NCBI GenBank assembly: GCA_017466495.1
Contig: JAFTUB010000181.1
Coordinates: 1 to 9,885 of the forward strand
DNA length: 9,885 bases
DNA from: Clostridia bacterium
GTDB taxonomy: Bacteria; Bacillota; Clostridia; Oscillospirales; CAG-272
Direction: 5' to 3'
Under the pieces are notes generated by a model. It worked only from the letters and a program-made list of their open reading frames with translations, was not told the origin of the DNA and searched no databases. Positions within the stretch are counted from its first letter, which is position 1. Each line of letters begins with the position of its first letter. Position numbers and translations under genes: made by a program. Positions 5,730 to 9,885 of the stretch are shown piece after piece.

Positions 5730-5758
5730 TTGACTTTTCTCCCCAAATCTGCTATGAT
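5730..5758 (+). promoter_or_regulatory. SigA promoter for the glycosyltransferase operon
   Basis: TTGACT (5730-5735), a 17-base spacer and TATGAT (5753-5758), each one base from consensus. Predicted start is near 5765, giving a short leader of about 30 nt with AAAGGA as ribosome site. Confidence 0.75.
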
Positions 5759-5795
5759 TAAGGTGTATATTTTTTCCTGAAAGGATTTCCGTCCC

Positions 5796-6947
5796 ATGCG
5801 TGTATTGGTTCTTTCCATTACGGCGGGAGGAGGCCACAACTCCACCGCCAATGCGATTCAGTCCTGCTTCACCAACCAAGGTGTGGAATGCCGCGTTTTG
5901 GACACCTTCGAATATTCAAGCAAATTACTCTCCCGCGCCGTTTCCGAGGGATATCTGTTCATCACCTCGAAGGCAAAGATCGCCTTTGAAGAAGGCTACC
6001 GCCTGGCTGAGAAACGTAAACGTACCGCCGATGACCGGTCACAGACCCGCCTCAACGGCCGCCTGCTCTCCCGGAAGCTGCGCAAATACATCGCTATCTA
6101 CGACCCCGATGTGATCATTTACACCCACATCTTCGCCGGAATCATCCTGGATGTGATCAAGGTGGAGCACGGCCTGCGGGCAAAGACGGTGGGGATTCTC
6201 ACCGACTTCGTCTTCCACCCATACTGGGAGGAAGCTGTTCACCTGGATTACGTGGTCACCGCCTGTGACCATCTGCTCTGTCAGGCACAAAAGAAGGGCT
6301 TTTCCGCCGAGCAGATTCTGCCCATGGGCATTCCCATCCACCCCAAATTTGCAAAGAAGGAAGACGCTGCCGCGGTGCGGCGCTCCCTTGGGCTCGACCC
6401 TGACCGTACCACCCTCCTGCTCATGGGCGGGAGCATGGGTTACGGCAATATCACCGAAACGGTGGAGCAGCTCTACGCGGTGGATCGGGAATTCCAGTTG
6501 ATCGCCGTCTGCGGCAGCAATGAGAAGGCAAAGGCGGAGCTGGATGCCATGGAACATCGCAAACCCACCCTGGTAATTGGCTGGTCCAACGAAGTGGACC
6601 GCCTGATGGACGCCGCCGATGCCATCATCACCAAGCCCGGCGGACTGACTACCTCGGAAGCTCTGGCCAAGCGCCTGCCCATGATCATTGTCAATCCCAT
6701 CCCCGGGCAGGAGGACCGCAACACCGAGTTTCTGCTCAATCAGGGGGCGGCTATGGCCGTCACCGAAACTTTCCCTTTGGACGAGGCCATCTGGCAGCTT
6801 CTCTCCTCGCCCAATCGCATTGCACTGATGCGGGAAGCGATTGAACAGATTCGCCGCCCCAATGCCACCGAGAACATTTGCGCATTCATTCGCGAATTGG
6901 GAAATCAACCCGCCGATTTCCCCACTATTGACTCAAAATCTAATTGA
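5796..6947 (+). CDS. MGDG synthase/UgtP-like diacylglycerol glycosyltransferase
   Basis: A 383-residue GT28-type glycosyltransferase, about the length of Bacillus UgtP (YpfP). The family transfers sugar from a UDP-sugar to diacylglycerol at the inner face of the membrane, making glycolipids and in some species lipoteichoic-acid anchors. Motifs: N-terminal GGGHN (11-15) of the MGDG-synthase domain, LLLMGGSMGYGN (207-218) opening the nucleotide-binding C domain, ITKPGGLTTSEAL (278-290) and NPIPGQEDRNTEFLL (300-314), where the UDP-sugar binds. No membrane-spanning helix is seen, as expected for a peripheral enzyme. ATG 5796 follows AAAGGA by 10 bases. It is the first gene of a three-gene unit. 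The sugar (glucose or galactose), the number of transfers and whether the acceptor is diacylglycerol cannot be read from the sequence. Confidence 0.85.
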   Translation: MRVLVLSITAGGGHNSTANAIQSCFTNQGVECRVLDTFEYSSKLLSRAVSEGYLFITSKAKIAFEEGYRLAEKRKRTADDRSQTRLNGRLLSRKLRKYIAIYDPDVIIYTHIFAGIILDVIKVEHGLRAKTVGILTDFVFHPYWEEAVHLDYVVTACDHLLCQAQKKGFSAEQILPMGIPIHPKFAKKEDAAAVRRSLGLDPDRTTLLLMGGSMGYGNITETVEQLYAVDREFQLIAVCGSNEKAKAELDAMEHRKPTLVIGWSNEVDRLMDAADAIITKPGGLTTSEALAKRLPMIIVNPIPGQEDRNTEFLLNQGAAMAVTETFPLDEAIWQLLSSPNRIALMREAIEQIRRPNATENICAFIRELGNQPADFPTIDSKSN

Positions 6948-6966
6948 ACCAACGGAGGAATTTATC

Positions 6967-8112
6967 ATGCCTATGACAACCCGCCGCTTCAAGAACACCC
7001 CCCTGCAGATTTCCCTGCTGGGGCTTGGTACCATGCGCCTGCCCCGCGTCAACCCCGAGGAAGGCAAAATCGATGATGTTCCCGCAAAGGCGATCCTCGA
7101 CTACGCCCTTGCCCACGGGGTCAACTACATCGACACCGCGTATATGTATCACGACGGCGATTCCGAGCGTTTTCTCGGAGATGCGCTGGCCGACCATGAC
7201 CGCGCAAGCTATTATCTCGCCGACAAGATGCCCATCTGGATGGCCAAAGAGCCGGCCGACCTGGAGAAGATCTTCACCGAGCAGCTGCGCCGCCTGAAGA
7301 CCGACTACATCGATTTCTATCTCTGCCACTCCCAGAACAAGGTGCACTTCGCCATGGCCGAGGAGATGGGACTTTATGACTTCCTGCAGAAGAAAAAGGC
7401 CGAGGGCAAGATCCGCTATCTGGGCTTCTCCTTCCATGATACCCCCGAGGTACTGGAGCAAATCGTCGAGGCACATGAGTGGGACTTCGCCCAGATTCAG
7501 CTCAACTATGCTGACTGGGTGATCCAGGATGCCCGCCGTCAGTACGAGATCCTGGAGGAGCACGGCATTCCCTGCATCGTCATGGAGCCTGTCCGCGGCG
7601 GTGCGCTGGCTGATATCTGCCCCTCTGCCAATGAAATGCTCAAGGCAGCCCGTCCCGATGCCTCCATTGCGAGCTGGGCCATCCGCTACGCCGCCACCAA
7701 ACCCAACATACTGACCGTGCTCAGCGGCATGTCCAACCTTGACCAGCTGAAGGACAACCTGGCTACCCTCTCGGATTTTGAGCCCATCACCGAGGAGGAG
7801 GATGCCCTTCTTGCCCGCGCAGCCCACGAATGGCGCATGAAGGATGTCATTCCCTGCACCGCCTGCCGCTACTGCATGGACTGCCCTGCAGGCGTTGATA
7901 TCCCCGCCATGTTCGCCCACTTCAATGAATTTGCCATGAACAAGCGCCGCGGAAAGTATGCCAAGGCGCTGAATGAGGCAGATCCCGCTACCCTCGCCCG
8001 CAACTGCGTGGCCTGCGGAGAATGCGCCATCCACTGTCCGCAGCAGATCGCCATCCCCGAAAAGATGGCCGAGCTGGCAAAATGGGAGGAGAAGCTGATT
8101 AAGCAAGTATGA
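6967..8112 (+). CDS. Aldo/keto reductase with C-terminal 4Fe-4S domain
   Basis: A 381-residue protein. The aldo/keto reductase barrel fills about residues 8-290 and carries the full catalytic tetrad: Asp56 and Tyr61 in NYIDTAYMYH, Lys87 in LADKMP and His121 in YLCHSQ. A ferredoxin-like tail follows with two Cys clusters, C297-C300-C303-C306 (last followed by Pro) and C347-C350-C353-C357 (followed by Pro), fit to hold iron-sulphur clusters. Such fusions are common in anaerobes and are usually annotated only as oxidoreductases; the physiological substrate and whether electrons pass between NAD(P)H and the clusters are unknown. Start: ATG 6967 follows GGAGG by 8 bases; an upstream in-frame ATG at 6841 lies inside the previous gene. 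The gap to the glycosyltransferase is 19 nt, and its stop overlaps the next start by 4 nt. Confidence 0.9.
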   Translation: MPMTTRRFKNTPLQISLLGLGTMRLPRVNPEEGKIDDVPAKAILDYALAHGVNYIDTAYMYHDGDSERFLGDALADHDRASYYLADKMPIWMAKEPADLEKIFTEQLRRLKTDYIDFYLCHSQNKVHFAMAEEMGLYDFLQKKKAEGKIRYLGFSFHDTPEVLEQIVEAHEWDFAQIQLNYADWVIQDARRQYEILEEHGIPCIVMEPVRGGALADICPSANEMLKAARPDASIASWAIRYAATKPNILTVLSGMSNLDQLKDNLATLSDFEPITEEEDALLARAAHEWRMKDVIPCTACRYCMDCPAGVDIPAMFAHFNEFAMNKRRGKYAKALNEADPATLARNCVACGECAIHCPQQIAIPEKMAELAKWEEKLIKQV

Positions 8113-8774
8113 AAGCCATCATCTTTGATTTCAACGGGACCATGCTCTTCGACACCGAGATGCACTACCGCGCCTGGCACGTGTTCATGCCGAAGCGGCT
8201 TGGGCGGGATGTGAGCCGTGAGGAGCTGGACCGCAATGTTATCGGTCAGGCCAATGTGGACATTTTCCACCGCTATTTCGGGGATATTTCGCCGGAGCGG
8301 ATCGAGGAGCTGACCATGGAGAAGGAGGCGGAGTACCGCCGCCAGTGCCTGCTGGACCCCGATCGCTTCCATTTGGTGGAGGGGCTGGAGGAATTTCTGG
8401 ACACCCTCAAGGCCAAGCAGATCCCCATGACCATTGCCACCGGCTCTCCCCTGGTGAATCTGAACTTTTACATGGAGCATTTTCATTTGGACCGCTGGTT
8501 CTCCCCCGCGCAGATCATCTACGACGACGGGACCTATCCAGGCAAGCCCGCGCCCGACATCTACCTGCTCACCATGGAGCGGCTGGGTGTGACTCCCGAG
8601 GACTGCATCGTCTTCGAGGATTCTCTGGGTGGTGTCCGCTCAGCCCATGCGGCGGGGATCCACCACATCATCGCCCTCAACGAAACCGAGGGGGATGCCT
8701 TCTACGCCGAGGCCGGCGGAGTCACCCGAATCATCCGCAGCTTCCGCGACGCGCAGACCGTAATCGGAATATGA
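8109..8774 (+). CDS. HAD-superfamily hydrolase, beta-phosphoglucomutase-like
   Basis: A 221-residue subfamily IA HAD protein with an alpha-helical cap (about 15-85). Motif I is FDFNGTM with nucleophile Asp7; motif II is TGS (111-113); motif III is Lys146 in GKPAPD; motif IV is Glu170-Asp171 in VFEDSLGG. Closest recognisable relatives are sugar-phosphate phosphatases and beta-phosphoglucomutases. Oddly, the second Asp of the DxD motif, the usual acid/base, is Asn9. The DFNGT form occurs in other Firmicute HADs, so this is not an error, but it makes ordinary phosphatase activity less sure. The start codon overlaps the reductase stop as ATGA, indicating translational coupling; the nearest purine-rich site is about 17 bases upstream. 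It closes the operon before a bidirectional terminator. Substrate unknown. Confidence 0.85.
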   Translation: MKAIIFDFNGTMLFDTEMHYRAWHVFMPKRLGRDVSREELDRNVIGQANVDIFHRYFGDISPERIEELTMEKEAEYRRQCLLDPDRFHLVEGLEEFLDTLKAKQIPMTIATGSPLVNLNFYMEHFHLDRWFSPAQIIYDDGTYPGKPAPDIYLLTMERLGVTPEDCIVFEDSLGGVRSAHAAGIHHIIALNETEGDAFYAEAGGVTRIIRSFRDAQTVIGI

Positions 8775-8810
8775 AAAAAGATGCCGTACATCTGTACGGC
8801 ATCTTTTCTT
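8774..8810. terminator. Bidirectional intrinsic terminator
   Basis: Perfect inverted repeat AAAAGATGCCGTACA (8776-8790) and TGTACGGCATCTTTT (8793-8807). On the plus strand it ends in TTTTCTT behind the HAD gene; on the minus strand it ends in six T behind rsmA. The genes converge here, so one hairpin can serve both. Confidence 0.9.
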
Positions 8811-8820
8811 GCACACAGGC

Positions 8821-9690
8821 TTATTTTCCCGCCCGCAGATCATACAGGCGGTCGGAGAGGGCGACAAACTGCGCCACGTCCAGCTTCTCTCCGCGAATGT
8901 CGGGGCGGTGACCGCAGGCCGTCACCGCCTCGGTGATGGCCTCCTTCCCCAGCTCGGAAAAACCGGAGGAAAGGGCGTTCACCAGGGTCTTTCGTCGCTG
9001 CTCAAATGCGGCCTTCACCGTGCGGAAGAAAATCTCCTCGCTCCAGGGCTGCCAGGGGCGCTCCTTCCACAGATCAATGCGCACCCCGGCAGAATTGACC
9101 TTCGGCGGCGGGACAAAATTGCCGGCGGACACGGTAAAGAGCCGCTCTGCCCGGCCATAATACCCCAGCACTGCGGTAATGGCGCCGTAATCCCCGCTTC
9201 CCGCCGCAGCGGTAAGACGGGCAGCTACCTCGGCCTGCACCATAACGGTAATGCTGTCAAAAGGCAGTCCGCTCTCCAGCAGCTTCATCAGAATGGGCGT
9301 GGTGATGTAATAGGGCAGGTTTGCGCACACCGACACCTTACCCTCGGCAAAGGCGGGAGCCAACAGTTCGGCCAGATCGGTCTCCATCACGTCGCCGTTA
9401 TGAAGCTCGATGTTATCATATTCGGCCAGGGTCCCGTGGAGGACGGGGATCAGCCCACGGTCGATCTCCAGAGCAATGACCCGACGGAAACGGAGCGCAA
9501 GCTCCTGGGTCAGAGCACCGATGCCCGGGCCGATCTCGAGAATGGTACTGTTTTCGTCATCACAGCAGTTATCGGCGATGTCCTCCACCACCGTGCGGCG
9601 GGTCAGAAAGTTCTGTCCGAACTCCTTTCGGAAGGTCAGCCCGTGGGCCGCCATGATCTGCTTGATGGTTCCCAAATCACATAAATTCAT
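8821..9690 (-). CDS. rsmA: 16S rRNA (adenine(1518)-N6/adenine(1519)-N6)-dimethyltransferase
   Basis: RsmA (KsgA) dimethylates two adjacent adenines in helix 45 of 16S rRNA with S-adenosylmethionine during late assembly of the small subunit; its loss gives kasugamycin resistance. The 289-residue protein has the usual length. Motifs: EFGQNFL (23-29) near the N-terminus, the SAM-binding EIGPGIGALT (52-61), Glu75 in the next strand, and the catalytic NLPYYITTP (124-132) that stacks the target adenine. FVPPPKVNS (192-200) and the C-terminal helical domain with EQRRKTL complete it. ATG 9690 follows GAGGG by about 6 bases; an in-frame ATG at 9753 would put the start inside the tRNA gene and is rejected. 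It is divergent from tRNA-Thr with only 50 bases between. Confidence 0.97.
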   Translation of the reverse strand: MNLCDLGTIKQIMAAHGLTFRKEFGQNFLTRRTVVEDIADNCCDDENSTILEIGPGIGALTQELALRFRRVIALEIDRGLIPVLHGTLAEYDNIELHNGDVMETDLAELLAPAFAEGKVSVCANLPYYITTPILMKLLESGLPFDSITVMVQAEVAARLTAAAGSGDYGAITAVLGYYGRAERLFTVSAGNFVPPPKVNSAGVRIDLWKERPWQPWSEEIFFRTVKAAFEQRRKTLVNALSSGFSELGKEAITEAVTACGHRPDIRGEKLDVAQFVALSDRLYDLRAGK

Positions 9691-9701
9691 GAAGTTCCCT
9701 C

Positions 9702-9730
9702 TTGACAAAATCTGTTTTTTATAGTATAAT
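9702..9730 (+). promoter_or_regulatory. Perfect SigA promoter for tRNA-Thr
   Basis: TTGACA (9702-9707), a 17-base spacer and TATAAT (9725-9730). Predicted start is near 9737, about 4 bases before the mature tRNA, so little 5' trimming is needed. Confidence 0.85.
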
Positions 9731-9751
9731 AGATCTGTTCGCTGGTGTAGC
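9723..9751 (-). promoter_or_regulatory. Possible weak rsmA promoter
   Basis: Minus-strand TATACT (9728-9723) is a good -10 box, and 17 bases upstream is GCTACA (9751-9746), only three of six -35 matches. It would overlap the tRNA promoter -10 and the first bases of the tRNA gene. An unseen promoter further right is equally possible. Confidence 0.25.
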
Positions 9752-9816
9752 ACAGTCGGTAGTGCAGCTGATTCGTAATCAGCAGGTCGTGTGTTCGAGT
9801 CACATCACCAGCTCCA
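9741..9816 (+). tRNA. tRNA-Thr (anticodon CGT, reads ACG)
   Basis: A full cloverleaf can be drawn: 7-bp acceptor stem GCTGGTG/CACCAGC, D stem GCAC/GTGC, 5-bp anticodon stem GCTGA/TCAGC around loop TTCGTAA with anticodon CGT at 9774-9776, a 5-base variable loop, and T arm GTGTG-TTCGAGT-CACAT with one G-U pair. The discriminator is T and the CCA end is encoded (9814-9816). CGT anticodon gives threonine. It is a lone tRNA with its own promoter and terminator. Confidence 0.95.
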
Positions 9817-9819
9817 TCT

Positions 9820-9852
9820 GCACTCGGTCAAGACACCGGGTGCTTTTGTTTT
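9820..9852 (+). terminator. Intrinsic terminator after tRNA-Thr
   Basis: GCACTCGGT (9820-9828) pairs with ACCGGGTGC (9835-9843), nine pairs with one G-U, a 6-nt loop, then TTTTGTTTT. It begins 3 bases after the encoded CCA. Confidence 0.85.
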
Positions 9853-9856
9853 ACCG

Positions 9857-9869
9857 GGTATAGTATACC
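9857..9869. promoter_or_regulatory. Perfect 13-base dyad GGTATA-G-TATACC
   Basis: A perfect 6+1+6 palindrome just past the tRNA terminator. It could be an operator, or on either strand part of a -10 region (minus TATACT) of a promoter whose -35 lies beyond the right edge. Nothing more can be said from this window. Confidence 0.25.
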
Positions 9870-9885
9870 AAACTTTTGTCCAAAA

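Noticed and set aside
6940..8106. Minus-strand open frame of 388 codons antisense to the aldo/keto reductase
   Set aside because: Antisense shadow; the plus strand has the catalytic tetrad and eight ordered cysteines.
8809..9684. Plus-strand open frame of 291 codons antisense to rsmA
   Set aside because: It starts inside the bidirectional terminator and mirrors rsmA; no domain seen.

Overview
The window looks like chromosomal DNA from a Gram-positive, anaerobic Firmicute, most likely a moderately GC-rich Clostridia of the Oscillospiraceae/Ruminococcaceae type. This is inferred from: promoters very close to the SigA consensus, strong GGAGG-type ribosome sites, an encoded tRNA CCA end, an L-lactate dehydrogenase, a UgtP/MGDG-synthase-like glycosyltransferase, a half-size pyrophosphatase-like protein and a DUF6323-like/DUF6179-like gene pair. 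No mobile element, CRISPR array, rRNA or phage gene is visible. All gene names rest on motifs and family memory, not on a search.

Layout. The left half (105-5206) is read on the minus strand, in this order of transcription: a DUF6323-like gene, a DUF6179-like gene, glycerol kinase (glpK), an AlkZ-like DNA glycosylase, and L-lactate dehydrogenase (ldh). The first two genes are 13 nt apart. glpK has its own promoter-like sequence inside the last codons of the gene before it. The glycosylase starts 5 nt after the glpK stop. ldh has its own near-consensus promoter overlapping the end of the glycosylase gene, and an intrinsic-terminator hairpin lies between that promoter and the ldh start codon. 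The middle (5357-8774) is read on the plus strand. A half-size pyrophosphatase-like gene ends in a strong terminator. It is followed by a three-gene transcription unit: glycolipid-type glycosyltransferase, 4Fe-4S aldo/keto reductase, HAD hydrolase. That unit ends in a hairpin that can terminate transcription from both sides. On the right, rsmA (minus strand) is divergent from a tRNA-Thr(CGT) gene (plus strand), which has a perfect promoter and its own terminator.

How the genes fit together. glpK feeds glycerol into glycerol-3-phosphate and so into glycolysis and membrane lipid; ldh regenerates NAD+ during fermentation. The glycosyltransferase probably makes glycosyl-diacylglycerols. The rest is repair (AlkZ-like), 16S rRNA modification (RsmA) and translation (tRNA-Thr).

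Most of the novelty is regulatory. There is a terminator in the ldh leader. Two perfect-consensus promoters point into each other between the DUF6323-like and pyrophosphatase-like genes, with the Shine-Dalgarno of one gene lying in the promoter spacer of the other. The uncharacterised DUF gene pair stands first in the minus-strand cluster. Several enzymes lack a usually conserved residue: pyrophosphatase-like metal ligands, the HAD acid/base Asp, and the GlpK regulatory His.
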